From Leucogyrophana mollusca (lineage: Eukaryota > Basidiomycota > Agaricomycetes > Boletales): 64,000 nt of DNA. Made by a program: the position numbers and the translations under genes. Under the pieces are notes generated by a model that was not told the DNA's origin, ran no database searches, and was given only the letters and a program-made list of their open reading frames with translations. Positions 32,493 to 44,635 of the stretch are shown here, in pieces. The DNA is taken from assembly GCA_021014945.1 (NCBI GenBank), contig MU266468.1:1-64000 (forward strand), written 5' to 3'. How positions within the stretch are numbered: the first letter of the stretch is position 1; each line of letters starts with the position of its first letter.

Positions 32493-35400
32493 ATGTCCCT
32501 ACAGGCGTTACTGGCCTATGTTTTCTCTGCTGGCCTATCCAACTCCTCGCAATCCGATCCAGAGAAAGGACCAAGTCCGGACGCGGCTGCCCCTGATGCT
32601 GACTTAGAATTAGAGCGTAACGACGGCGGAGACCTTGAGGATGTCGAAGCAAACAACTCCAACGACGGCAGCGGCGATGAAGATGACAATGTAGATAATG
32701 ACGACGAAGCCGACGAAGATCCTTCCCCACGTCGCAATACGACTACCAAACCTGACGCGACTTCTGAATCGGATTCGGAGCCTTCTCATACATCCTGGCT
32801 AACCAAAATAAAGACCTTTGTCTTTCCATCTAATGACGACGATATCGAATCTTTTATACCCAACTATCGATACACACCCATAATCTCGGGGATTGTTATT
32901 CCGTTTTCCATCCTGCTTGAAATCCCTGGTCTCACTGAACATTGGTATGTCCGCACCGAGGGCCCTAATCATGATGTGGTTGAGACGCAGTCCAACTCAA
33001 CCATACTTGATATTGGACTGGCCTTCAGCATTGCGTGTGCGGTCGCAGCCAACATATGTCTCATCATGCGCTTTCTCGAAAAAAGAGTAAAGACAGCAAC
33101 TATTTTCTGCACGGTGTTCCTCACGATACACGGTGCGCCATCGTTCCCTCTAGGATAGCTTCTGTGATTGACTCGAGGATTTCTGGTAGACCTCATCAAC
33201 ATCACTGGTGTAACTGTGTTCGGAATTGAACATCGTTTTGACGACGGCTTCACTTACGGCGAATCTTTCTGGATGACAGTCTGTTCAACTATGGCATCCT
33301 CCGTGACAAACGTCACTCTCATCGTGGACCTCATACGAACGCCTGAATTTGATAAAAGCGGTCAGTAGTCTTGTCTAGTGATAGTGCGTTATTTATTCCC
33401 TATCTAGGCAGTGGGTTGACGCGGAAACAACGCTCGCTCGTGATTATCATCATCATCTTATTCTGCTACATAGCCCTCGGCTCCCTTGCTAATTCCCTCA
33501 TCATGAAGCTCTCTTTTATCGACGGCCTTTTCTTTTCTGTCGTCTCAATTGAGACCATTGGTTTTGGCGATATTGTCCCCACGTCTACCGGCGCGCGCAT
33601 CTTCGTGTGCATATACTCCGCTCTCGGAATTGTGAACCTTGCGGTGGTCGTCGGCATGTTTCGCGAAACAGTGATGGAAGGCCTTGAAGTAGGTTACCGG
33701 AAGCGGATGAAGGTTGCTAGCCAGAAACGACGGATGGCGAGGCGCAAGAGACGCGCCGAGCAACGATGGAGGGATGCCATCATGTGGCGCCTGAGAGAGC
33801 GGCGTGTCCCAGTATGGGTTCCGGAAAGCAAGAAAGCAGAGTTGGAAGGAAGGCTAACCAACGCGTGGAGAAAGCTCAAAAGTCGACTGACTATCGCCTT
33901 CCACGCCATTCCAATGCCAACTAGAACTGTTTACCTTAATCATGGTCCCCACGGGATGCGACTTAATCTCGAAGCACTCAGTCATTCCCAACTTGAAGCC
34001 GCTGCACTGGAAGCCGGCGTTCCCCTCGACACATTGTTGCCGCCACAGTATTATTACAACAAGAATGAGCGTGAGGAAGACCGGCCCGAGCATACGCTCC
34101 CTCCATGGTTTGTTACAAATCCTATATATCACCACGAGCAGATGATACCCGATTCACTGACTCACGGCCGGATGGGGACGATGGCCGCTATGCTAACAAA
34201 ATTCGCCCTCGTCGTATTTGAGTCGACTGGCCCACTTCCGGAAGGACAGGAAATAGCAAACGAATCATTCATCGACGCTTCTGCTGCGGATGCAAGCACC
34301 ACTCTTGCTTCGAGCCGTGCGAGCTCCAGTGATGATCTTGGGGCAGACTATCATGCTCTCGTGGTCGAGTCGGAGAAGAAGGCGTTTTATGTACGAGCTA
34401 TAATGGCTTGGTCGTTGTTTATCGTGTTCTGGACTGTGGGTCTTTTCCATTCACGATACTATCCGCCACTTTGTTACTTACTGTCCGGGTTGTAGGTCGG
34501 GTCGGCAATATTCATGCAAACTGAGGGCTGGACCTACGGCGTCTCCTTGTACTTTTGTTAGCAGGCCCCCTCACTTCTTTGCTTCCAGACTGACCCAGAT
34601 ACTAGGTTTCATTGCTTTTACCACAATAGGATATGGTGACTATGCACCCCGGACACCAGCGGGACGTTCTGTCTTCGTCGTGTGGGCGTTAGTCGGCGTT
34701 GGAACGATGACTATTCTGATCTCTAGTACGTCACGCCTTTATGATCGTCGTTCCCTTTCTTTAGATTGCTGATTTTATTTCACAACTTACCTCAGTTATA
34801 TCAGAAGCATACTCCACTCGGTACAAAGGCATTATTCATAGTGGTTCGTTCGACAAAGCGGTCGGCAGGTACCGCAAACGCACGAAGGACGAATTTACCG
34901 AGAAAACACAGCAAATCTCGGCCGTGCGGTTCCACCCTCAAGAACCCCCATCAGCTTCAAAGTCTCGAAAGCAGGTCGAAGCAAACCATGCCAGCACAGG
35001 CCCACTGACTTCCCTCCGGCGGCTGCGCGAGCTGGACGTATCGACGGATGACCTCACCCAAGCACATGCTCACGCGCAGCAGACCCTTGAAGCGCTCCCC
35101 CAACACGTACTAAACGAGGCACGGTCGTTCCAACAGTACATCCGGTACCTTGGGGATGGTGTTGGAGGGAGCTCGTCCGACGAAGCTGAGGAACATGTGG
35201 ATTCGAGGCTGAAGAGCTTGCTTGATGATGTCACCGGGATTGAAGGGATGAAGGAGAGTGCCAAGATTGATATACTGAGAGACCAAGATTCCCGTCGGGT
35301 AAGTGGGGTGGTTCTGCTTGTCTGTGATCCGGACTGATACTTTCTTGCTTAGACATTGTTCACTTTGAGCATTGAGAGTGAGTGCGATTGTAATTACACG

Positions 35401-35554
35401 GGGCCGCTGCTGATCTACAGTGTCTATAGAGTCGCTCAAAGAACTCATGAACATCGCAGAGGAGGCTGTCGCAGCGGTGAAGGAGCGTGACCGCGTAATC
35501 GCTGCGCTACGGCAAGAGCGCTACTCGGACGACGTTGCGGAAGGAAGTGATTAG
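32493..35554 (+). CDS. TOK1: TOK-type outward-rectifier potassium channel
   Basis: A fungal eight-helix, two-pore-domain K+ channel of the plasma membrane. The N terminus is strongly acidic and disordered (32560-32760). TM segments follow: YTPIISGIVIPFSIL, ILDIGLAFSIACAVAANICLI (two stretches of one helix region), INITGVTVFGIE, and LVIIIIILFCYIALG. Pore 1 is FFSVVSIETIGFGDIVP (filter TIGFGD, near 33560); pore 2, after an intron, is CFIAFTTIGYGDYAP (TIGYGD, near 34630). Between the pore units lies a cytoplasmic linker of about 230 residues (33680-34380) rich in Arg/Lys. The C-terminal tail (34830-35554) has coiled-coil-like stretches and ends YSDDVAEGSD. Introns near 33133-33188, 33365-33405, 34492-34500, 34554-34605 and later ones join the exons. 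Expected role: K+ efflux on depolarisation. Confidence 0.88.
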
Positions 35555-37015
35555 TAGTGGTAACTTGAGTGCGAACGTCGGTCGAGGTCTGTCATAGGAC
35601 GTCCCCCACAAATTTCCATACAGGTAGTATCCGGCTTATATGATGCGGTATTCCTGCTGAGCGTTGAAAGTACGTACGTCGTCATGAATCGCGGGCCATT
35701 ACTGATCCTGTGCGAACATCGCAGAGGGTCCTTTTAGACATGACTTCTGCCCTACCGCCGAAACGCGGAGAAGTTGCGCTCCTTCGAGAGCGTCAGCTAA
35801 GAGGTCCTAGATGCCCGACTTCTGGTCGACCTAAGCACGGAACGTTTACTTGCTTGGTCGGGGGACTGTCTTGTTGCTTTTCACCGTAGCATCAAAGGAC
35901 AGCACAACGACGCCGCATTACTTACGCAAATATACCAGATACGGTGTGTACTTGTAAGACCCTTCGTAATGGTCAATTTTTCACCGTCCAATATGCCTTC
36001 TAAGAGCGGCGTTGCGCGGGTCCGCATAGGGTCAACCAATAGCTATCACGCCGCATGCTCTGCGTGGCACTTCAAACCCGCAGCCAGGCTGCATGAGAAA
36101 TTCCATATGGGTTTACGCTGCAGAGAAACGGCCGCGACACGATCCCCGCATCGACGAACTTGCTCGGCTGTGGACCGACGACATGTCTTCATTCAGCCTT
36201 ATTCTGCCTGGCCACGATCAAGAAGCAGTCGTCGTGAGGCCCGGGCCTTCTTTTATAACTGATCGCGTACTGATCCCCTGTCAGCCTTTACGAGCTATAA
36301 AACGTTGTTCGGGCTTTGCGGGGGCGGGGAGTGTGGACTCTTGAGGGTTTGAACTACAAGTAATCGGGAGGAAAGGGGCGTTGCTTGGGTTCCGAGTTTT
36401 TGTCGCGATCCTATGATACAGCTGGCCCACCGTTCGAAATGTGAACCTTTCCGCGGAGTTACCGCTGGCAGTGACCCTCGTTGTCTTGGACCCAAACGAT
36501 CCAGCGGATTCATCAAGCGCCCTCCAGTACGGTGCATATACGATGACACAGGAAGGCACAAGTAATGGACTAGAAGCACGAGGGAAGTCATCCAACACCA
36601 ACAGTAACGAGAAGCCAATCGAGTCGAACATCCAATAAATGCCCATTCCAGGAATTCCAGTGCATTCGGGCGTCGAAAAGAAACACGAAATGTGCGGAAT
36701 GAACGCGGTTTGAGGCTGCGACTATACTGCAATTGTCGTCAAGTGAAGGTATCTTGACTACGGGTGACTCAATGCTGCCCAAATGACGTGGAGAAGCGGA
36801 CTGGGACGATGAACAAATGCAACGATTATATGGAGATTTGCCATTATTCGGCACCCATGTTTCCACCCAATTTACCAGGAACATACCGAAATGGGGATGG
36901 TTTGAGCCTCTGCAAAGTATAAGAACAGTCATGTTTTGCTTTCTCAGTTCTACAGCTCACCAGTACTGCAACCCGCCTTCGCTGCCCCTCTTAAACGAAC
37001 CCAGCTCAGCCCAAA
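35555..37015. other. spacer before hydrophobin, possible unknown gene
   Basis: Mostly unassigned. On the plus strand, an open frame at 36093-36262 reads RIDELARLWTDDMSSFSLIL and then PGHDQEAVVVRPGP, which looks protein-like. After a possible intron, 36441-36638 reads LPLAVTLVVLDPNDPADSSS. Together they could be one small gene (about 35990-36638), but no start, domain or homolog is recognised. Minus-strand frames over the same bases (36281-36732) compete. The last 300 bases form the upstream region of the hydrophobin gene. Confidence 0.3.
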
Positions 37016-37445
37016 ATGATCGCCTCTCGCATCTTTGCTCTCCTTCCCCTCGCCGTTCTCGCCGTCGCCAGCGGTCCCCAGTGCAACACCGGGTCTGCCA
37101 GCTGTTGCAACAGTACTCAGACTGTCAGTTTGAAGCCGTCCTAGCTCGACGCTCGTACTGACTCTGCATTCTCAGGCGCAGCAAGCACAGGCGAGCGGTC
37201 TGTTGGCTAAGCTCGGTCTAAGCGTTGGTCAAATCACTGGGTTGATTGGTGTTGACTGCACACCCATCACCGTCATCGGTACTGAAGGCACCTGTAAGGC
37301 CACCCAAGAGGCTGTCTGTTGCACTGACAATGGCTTCGTAAGTGTTTTTGTGTGCCAGCCTTACTTTGTCGCTGAACGAAATTCCCTGTTCCTCTAGCAA
37401 GCTGGCATCAACCTTGGCTGCAGCCCCGCCACCGCCAACGCCTAA
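37016..37445 (+). CDS. class I hydrophobin
   Basis: A small secreted amphipathic protein that self-assembles at air-water interfaces on hyphae and fruiting bodies. The signal peptide MIASRIFALLPLAVLAVAS is followed by the eight-Cys pattern: QC, SCC, then DC, GTC, VCC and LGC. The spacing C-x6-CC, a long loop, C, C, CC, C fits class I, and the C terminus is short (SPATANA). Two introns interrupt it (37124-37175 and 37338-37397). The stop is at 37443-37445. The loop between Cys3 and Cys4 (AQQAQASGLLAKLGLSVGQ) is typical in length. Expression is expected to be developmentally controlled; no specific promoter element was identified. Confidence 0.95.
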
Positions 37446-38111
37446 ATATAGGGGCTGCCGGAGAGCACTTGGCAAGGGACGCCGGATCCATCTTTGATAG
37501 TAAAAGTTTCAACGGCACTAGTGACTGGATACCCTAATGACATGTCTGCATTGTTAAACTCGTGGTTCTGTGTGCCTGGCACTACTCGATGAGATTTCAA
37601 GCTTCCAGCGTCAAGGATTGACTTACCTCCAAGTCGTTCCTTCTCACTTGCCTAAATAAGCTGTCAATCAGTAATTATTCCCAGTCATCGAACGTTATCG
37701 CCGAAACTTGAAATCCGGAAGTCGGGCGGATGGGATGGCGTGGTACGACGCCAGTATCTGAGATGGTTTCCCGGAACATAATCGTGGTGGGTTTTGGATC
37801 AGATCGCCCCTGCCTCCTCGCGGAGGGGTCCAAGTCCGCGCGAGACGCAGATCCTTTCCCAGTTGGAATCAAGGTCGGTTCGGCGCTGACAGTCTCCCAT
37901 AGGCGTACCGTGGAAGGAAGATGGTGATTCATGTCGGCGTCACGGTGACTCGGAGGTGGACAACAAGTGGGGTCACAGTGACGGTGACATTTATGACCGT
38001 GATGTCACGTTGCTGTCACGTTTCTTCTTCACCAGAGGTCCAGAACCGCAAAAGACAGTGAAGGACTGAAGGTCCCCTGACGGGAAAGTGTGCAACAGCA
38101 TTCGTTTGTTC
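37446..38111. other. intergenic, no gene seen
   Basis: This 666 bp stretch separates the hydrophobin from the DNA glycosylase. It includes a run of 'gtcac/gtgac' words between 37930 and 38020 (at least six copies in both orientations within about 90 bases). They could be binding sites for a bZIP or GATA-unrelated factor recognising a TGACG/GTCAC-like core upstream of the glycosylase; this is inference from the clustering only. Confidence 0.4.
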
Positions 38112-39501
38112 ATGGCTACCCTCGAGACTAGCGGTATCAAGCTCGAGTGCGAGCAGGATGATTATGATCACCAAGTGAAAACTGATTTTAGAGCCTCGCT
38201 GCTCCACTTTGCGCACTCGGGATGCGACGCGGAAGCTGTGGACTCGTTCAAACCTTTAAAGAGATCTGCACGGTTCGCTTCCGGACTTGTCTCGAAGCCC
38301 CAAACGCTGGGTTCGACCTCTGTGGCTACCATTCAGGCTCTCGGTAAACGAAAACCCAAAGCCGAAAACCCCTCAAAACCTCCAAGTAAGAAAGCAAAAC
38401 GAAGCTATGCCGCGCCAGAAGTGTACGCCCACCTCGATGCACTCAACGATGGTCTAAAAGTGGGGTTGGACGGTATGCCGACACGCGCTGAATAAAAACA
38501 TTGGCTCGTGCTCACATATGAAACGACTGGCTCTTAGTCGTTTTCTCTGGTATTAAGTGAGTTCTTTTCTGCGTCGAGGGCAGCGGATGCACTAATCCCG
38601 GCCAGTCCGGGATATATGTCCGCGCAGAAGGGGCACCATTTCGCCAATCCTACCAACCACTTTTGGCGCTGTCTGCACGGCTCAGGTGACTCGCAGTAGA
38701 AGACAAGTGCTGAAAGTACCTTGTGACTAATCTGTTCATTGTAGGATTGACTTCGCGACGCCTCCAGCCGTCTGAAGACTCCACTTTACCCGATGCATTT
38801 AACCTTGGCTTGGTCCGTAGTGTATGGCTGAGAACATTACATGTGCTAACGTCCCGTCTTGTATATTTTAGACAAATCTTGTTGATAGGCCATCTGCAGA
38901 GGTAAGAAACACGCTTAGATTTCACTTCACTGTGGTCATGTGTATTAGGCCGCAGAGTTGTCAAAGGCCGAGATGAAGGCTTCTGTGCCAACCCTTCTCG
39001 CCAAAATCGCGCGTTATCGGCCTCGCTTTCTGTGTTTCGTCGGCATGGGAATCTGGGAGATCGTCAAGAGTGCACTGGTAGAGTTATTGTCTTCCACCGC
39101 TTCCACTAGTGCACAGGGGAAAAGGGAACGAACAAAGAAAGTCAAAGTTGCGAAGTCGGTGGTCGGCTTACAGCCTTTCAAGCTAGTCTGCGGAACTGCC
39201 AACGCGGGTACGCCATCTTCATGCTACTTGTTGCGCCTGTGAACTATGCTCATTTGCTGTTCTGTGTCCCTTAATGCAGAAACTTTGATCTTCGTTGTTC
39301 CCTCCACATCGGGACGTGTCACTCAATACCAAGTAAGCGCGTTCTCTTTGGTGTATTGCGCAAAAGTCTTGATTTTTGGCGCAGTTGACCGACAAGATTG
39401 AATTTTTCGCGGATCTCAAACGTCTGGTCGATAAGGATCCATCCAAGATCGACACTTCAGCAATGCTTGTTGTTGCACTCCCGTCCACATCAGAATCGTG
39501 A
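38112..39501 (+). CDS. MUG/TDG-type mismatch-specific uracil/thymine-DNA glycosylase
   Basis: A base-excision repair enzyme that removes U or T opposite G. The N terminus (MATLETSGIKLECEQ) is basic toward KKAKRSYAAPE. An intron (about 38472-38539) restores DVVFSG. A second (about 38559-38607) splits the catalytic motif, giving GINPGYMSAQKGHHFANPTN then HFWRCLHGS. The following exons give GLTSRRLQPSED and TNLVDRPSAEAAELSK. KARYRPRF-like sequence (AKIARYRPRFLCFVGMGIWE) comes next. The C-terminal active-site loop is FVVPSTSGRVTQYQ (near 39295-39330), split from LTDKIEFFADLKRLV by an intron. The stop ends at 39501. The start at 38112 has a better ATG context than the in-frame ATG at 38088. All core motifs of the family are visible. 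It is convergent with the dehydrogenase at 39873. Confidence 0.85.
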
Positions 39502-39872
39502 AGATATTCGATCGCCAACTACCTTATGATGATGTTTATAGTTGAGCAGGTAATGCGTGCAGGCAACCCGAATCTTAATAATGTTAGATTATAATTTTAC
39601 TATTCCCGTACACTCTGGTTAACTGCGGTTCCCCAAGACAGCTGGACACCGCAAAGTATAATCAGGTATTTCAAGGTAAAGGGCCCGCAGACAACTATAA
39701 AATGGTCAATGTACAGCGGACGCCAGAAGAAAGTTCCCTTGATAGTCAAAGTTGAGTTTTGATGTATCTCGGGTCGTATTTGTATTGGGTCCCAGCACTT
39801 CAACCATATTCGTACAACGATAGTAATACACGTCACGTTCGTGTCGCGAACCTTCCTGATCACCCCTCACCG

Positions 39873-41930
39873 TCAAGGGTGCAACAAGACTTTCGTGTAC
39901 CCATCAATCCTCTTATCGAATTTATCGTAAGCACTGGTTGCTTCATCCAGCGACAAGTTGTGTGACACAACGAAAGAGGGCTTCGCCTTTCCTGCGATGA
40001 TGAGGTCACGAAGGTACCTGTTGTACGTCTGGGGCATTAAGGTTGAGTGCCGTACCTACAACTGAGAACGGAAGCGCATTACCTTGACATTGCACTGCCC
40101 TGTACCGATGCTGAGCCCTTTCTCGAAGAGCTTGCCTGTACGTGGACAGACGGGTCAACGACGAGTGCCCACAAACGGCGAACTGGGACTTGCCGAATGG
40201 GAAAGAGATATAACCCCTTTTCGAGTTAACGAAATATATAGTAGCTGTGTTCAGGCTGAAAGCACAAACGGACGACATAGGACCACGCACTTTGCGGACG
40301 CCGAGTCGGGTGCACCTGGGTCGCTGGGGACATACAATCCCGGTATTCCGAGACCGCCAGTCGGGCGGACAACAGCTATTAGTGCTTCGAGAACCGCATT
40401 GGGCTTCTCGCTCTTCCCGTCTGCACTTGTAGCTTGGTATCCCACAGCTGTTGGTGGACCAGGTGATTACGTCGAATATATGGTGACAGCAATGAAGTTA
40501 CGTGCCATCAACGCCGCGATCGACCTCTCTCCTATCAAGCACGGAAAGCTGTCAGTAGTCCAATGATGGACTCGGCAGGATCAAGCACACACCCTCCTCT
40601 TAGTGCCTTAATTTGCTCAGCAGGGTCACTCTTCGAGAAATCGATTGGGATGCACCCAATTTCCTTGGCCTTCTGGAGTCTTTCTGGAACACGATCGACA
40701 ACATACACCTCTGAGGCCCCGCGAAGCACAGCTGAATAGCCGGCCATGAGCCCAACAGGGCCAGCACCAAAGACGGCGACGGATTCTCCAGGGCGGAAGC
40801 CCTGGCACGAGGTCAGCGTACCGAGGAGGCATGGAAGATCTGGTTAGGCACGCACTGAAAGCTCGACGCCATGCCAGCCCTGAATGCGAGCACTCAGCAC
40901 ATTTCGTCAGTAACGGACGACGGGGATTAACCCACAGTTGGGAATATATCTGCAAGGAGCGCGAAGTCCTCCTCGTGCTCTGTTCCGGGAGGCAACTTCA
41001 ACGCGTTGAAGTCCGCAAATGGAACCTTCACGTATTCCTGCATGTCACAATGTCACAAAAAAAATGGCTTCCACGGGACAAACAGGGCACTCACAGCCTG
41101 TCCACCTTGATATGGTCCCATGGCGACGTAGCTTAGGGCGCAGATGAGACAACAACGAGAGGCAATCATTCCACACAAGACTTACCCGTACGCTCTAAGA
41201 ATTGAGGAAAGTTACCCATCAGATTGCAGACTGTTAATCATCTCGACACCTACCCCCCTGCCTACATATGCTGCTCAGCACACACGATGTCATGAGTCGT
41301 GATTGGACTTACAAAACCTGGGTTAACATGAGTGCAAAATGCAGACTTGCCTTCCTCGCAGTTCAAGCAGCGTCCGCACGCGACATTGAAGGGCATGACT
41401 ACACGATCGCCTTTCTTCAGAAGCTTATGCGTTGGAACAGAGGGGTCACTTTGAGATTGTGTGGTGGTGGCGGTTGAGGATCCGAACTCACAGTGACTCC
41501 CGCACCGACTTCCTTGACATCCGGCCCCAGGTTGAGTAAATGAGATGGTGGTTACTGAGGGGCTCACTCACATCGACGATACCCATGCTGTGGGGGGCGA
41601 GGTATCAGCAAAGGATGTTGTACAACTAGAAGTTTGCAAACTTTTCATGACCAAAAACGATACCAGGTGCGGCTCCCGTGCGACCTTCGTACATGTGAAG
41701 GTCGCTATGACAGAGTAAGTGCGCGTACACTTCAAGGGTGTAAGAGGCTTACCTGCCGCAAATGCATGTCGTTGTGACTGTTATATACTGAGTTCAATGG
41801 CTTACTTAGAGAGTTAGGGAGAATCATCTGTATCACCTTTGACGATGATGTCATCTGGGTGAGTGATTGTAGGTTTCGCAACCTCTTGAACGCTGACAGA
41901 GAATGGCTTATCGTAGACCACAGCACGCAT
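39873..41930 (-). CDS. zinc-dependent alcohol dehydrogenase, glutathione-independent formaldehyde dehydrogenase-like
   Basis: Medium-chain dehydrogenase/reductase. The start at 41930 gives MRAVVYDKPFSVSVQEVAKP. Small exons give TTTCICG-SDLHMYEGRTG (catalytic zinc Cys and His) and IVFGHE. KKGDRVVMPFNVACGRCLNC with EEGKSAFC supplies the four Cys of the structural zinc (41330-41420). YGYVAMGPYQGGQAEYVKVP and the Rossmann motif AVFGAGPVGLMAGYSA (near 40760) follow. VVDRVPER with an Asp at the end of beta-2 suggests NAD preference. Toward the C terminus are GLGIPGLYVP, FPFGKLFEKGLSIGTGQC and KRIDGYTKVLLHP, then the stop at 39873. The GIPG-Y and GTGQC-type motifs match the formaldehyde dehydrogenase/dismutase-like branch. 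Roughly seven to nine introns. Substrate assignment is inference. Confidence 0.85.
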
Positions 41931-42202
41931 GATAGACAAAAGGCGGAGGGTGATAGAGAAGCATAAAACTGAGCTTGGTTGGTTAATATAAACCCAATAT
42001 CGCCAGAGTGGCCCGACCGCCGCATACTCCGTCATATTCGTCAGGTGTTCTGCTCACCTTCGATTCACACGAGACGGCCGCCCGAACCTAACGTGCACGT
42101 CTGTACTTAGCGCGTCAGTCACATGAGCAAAGTCAATTTGCGACAATTGTGTCATATGGCAAGTGAGGAATGCAGGACGGACCAGTGCAGTATCGAGTGT
42201 TA

Positions 42203-44635
42203 CTACAGCTTGCGGCGCTTTCCGACCCCCCCTTGGTCAGCTGCCGCAGTTTTCCGTTTGACACTCTCCACTAGACTTCGTAGGCTGTGGTCGCTTTCCT
42301 TCGCGGGTCCTTGGGCGGCCACAGAGTTCTCCGCGCTTTCCGCGTACTTATTTTTCTGCCGTTTCGTCCGCTCGCCGAGAAGTGCGGTCATGCTTTTGGT
42401 CTTTTTGAAGCTAGATAATTTGACACGTCAGTGTGGACCTGCGGAGACATTTGCCTGGGTACTGACTGTGGATTACTTGGGTCGATGGCGAATTGGTGGT
42501 CCTCGTGGACGGCCTTGAACCGGCTATCCGTAACGTCGATGGTAAAGTCTTCCTGGATCTCATTGTCCTCTTCGGCCCCTTTCTTCCCCTTCTTCTTCTT
42601 CCCTTTCACTTTCTTCTCAGCCTTGAGTACAGACTTCATATTGAAGTGTGCCGGCTCGCCGTGTGGATTGTCGGATGCCACGAGCAGAGCCAGTTCCTCT
42701 GCAGTTGTTTCCGTTCGGGCGGGCTCCTCAGCTTGCCTTGATTTAGTGTCCTTCTTCCCCTGCTTTTTGCGAGTCTTCGCGTCCAGCTTGCCTTCACTAT
42801 CATCATCGCTGCCAACGTCGAAGAATTCGTCGTCAATGGAAGGCTTTTTCCGTGCCGGCTCGGCATCAGTGGGCTTCGCCTTGACCTCCTCCTTTCTCTT
42901 CTTCCGCTTCTCTTTCATTTTCCTCTGGTACTTCTCGAGAGTTGTCTCGTCCTCGCCTCCTTTCCGTACTTCACTTAGCCCAGGAGTGAACGTGATCTCC
43001 ATATCGACCTCGTCGTCCTTTTCATCCACATCCTTGCCCCATCCTTCCGGGAGATCATCATCGTCTCCGCCGAGCAAGAGCGCACGCAGCTTATCGCGTG
43101 AAGCTGCTTTTTTACTGGGTTTCTTCGTGCCCTTTTTGTTTTTCTCGATGCCGCCGTCTGCCTCGGATTCTGATCCGGACGATGAAGAGGCGATGTAGGC
43201 TTTGAAGTCAGCTTCCTCGATTTCCTTTCGAGTGAGCGGCCGCCGCGTAAAGTTGTTACGCTCTGGGTCGTCTTCATCCCAAGTCAGTTTAACCTTGGAA
43301 TGGCGTAGGGCCTGGAAACCGATATGTAAGTCAGGAGACAGGTGTTTTTGTAAGAGCACAAAACCTACGTCGGTGACGAATTCAACTGCCCTATATGGCG
43401 CGCCTGTTTGATCAGTGGCTTCATCCCTGATAGCGAAGAATTAGTCGTATTTGCATCGGGAGCACCAGACTCGAAGACCTTACCGGCACTCGTCCTCAAA
43501 GGACATCCCATCTGGGACAAAGCTAAGATCGAAAACATTTGCAGAACGCTCCAGCTCAGTTCCTTCCAACTCCGAGTAGATATGCGAAGCAGCGTCAACA
43601 GTATCGCATTCCACGATAGCGTAATAATACCTGCCTTGCCCAATCTCTGATATGTCATCATGCATCGAAGGCGGACTAAGAACTTACCGCAGCCGTTCTA
43701 GTTGGTAGGTCCTCAGCGCGTCTTCGTCGTAGTCTTGACTATCGCCAGTCTCGACTATCGTCTTTTCGTTGACGTCTTCCTCGTTCTCTGCCACTTTTTT
43801 CTTCTTGAAGACCTCCACGGGTGGTCCCTCTTTCTCCTCGCGAGCCATTCTCTCTTTCCCAAACTCGCTCGGGTACACACGTACGCTTAGCACCTTGCCT
43901 CGACCTATCACAGTAGGTGAGGTTTTGATAGACTTTCTGCGATCGGGGTGCACAGGTGCTGAAGAGGACGCTGCAGCAGATGCCGTGGGGGATACCAGCG
44001 ATGAAAAGATCTTGTAAAGGTGAACGGCTCGAACATGGTCCCAGTCAAGGTTAACAACGGCCAGTCGACGTGTTCGCGGCGCCTCTTCAACATCGTCGCC
44101 GTTGTCTGCCTCGTCTTTCGCGAACTCGGCTGCCTGCGCGTCCAGGTCAGCAAAATTGCTCTCGTCTAGGTCAATCTCGTCTTCGTCCCCACTCTCTTGA
44201 TGTGAAGGTTTGTTGGGATCGGCGCCGAGAGTGATAAAACCACCAGTGTCGCTGTCGTCTTCCTCTGACACATTCTCTTCTTCTTCCTCGTCCGACGACT
44301 CCATTAGCACCCCACCTCTGGCATAGTCAGGCGCCTTGGCATCCTCGTCCTCCTCTTCCTCGTTCTCAAGGCGATAAAACCGGCGTAGATTGTCGCCTTC
44401 CTGAGTCGAGGATACTTTGCGGCCATACTTGTCCACCCGGCCTGCAATAAAGCGTTGAAGCGTAGTTCGTAAAATATCACTAGCCAGACGTACTAGCTTT
44501 TCCTTTTGATTTCTTTTTATCGGTGGTCTCGAAGACGCTCTTGAACCGGTCGTCTACTACGACTTTTGAGTTCTGCTTTTTCGGACGACGAAAGCGCGGG
44601 TCTGTCTTTAACCTTGCGAATCTTGGATCAGACAT
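42203..44635 (-). CDS. ESF1: ESF1, pre-rRNA processing protein
   Basis: Nucleolar protein needed for 18S rRNA maturation in the small-subunit processome. The start at 44635 reads MSDPRFARLKTDPRFRRPKK, the family signature. Acidic tracts follow (44150-44400), then an RNA-recognition-like domain (RRLAVVNLDWDHVRAVHLYK, IFSSLV, then KVLSVRVYPSEFGKERM). Across an intron come YYAIVECDTVDAASHIYSE and DLSFVPDGMSFED, then VKLTWDEDDPERN. Long Lys/Glu/Asp-rich stretches with coiled-coil character (42560-43180) lead to FTIDVTDSRFKAVHEDHQF and FAIDPSNPQF. A last intron (about 42392-42450) joins KKTKSMTALLGERTKRQK and the basic tail to the stop at 42203. Complete and normal in length. Confidence 0.92.

Noticed and set aside
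35990..36638. Firm gene call upstream of the hydrophobin
   Set aside because: Protein-like pieces exist on plus, but equally long minus-strand frames compete and no start or splice chain could be settled.
42431..43198. 255-codon plus-strand frame
   Set aside because: It is antisense to the Lys/Glu-rich part of ESF1; its Ser/Phe-rich composition is the expected shadow of such a sequence.
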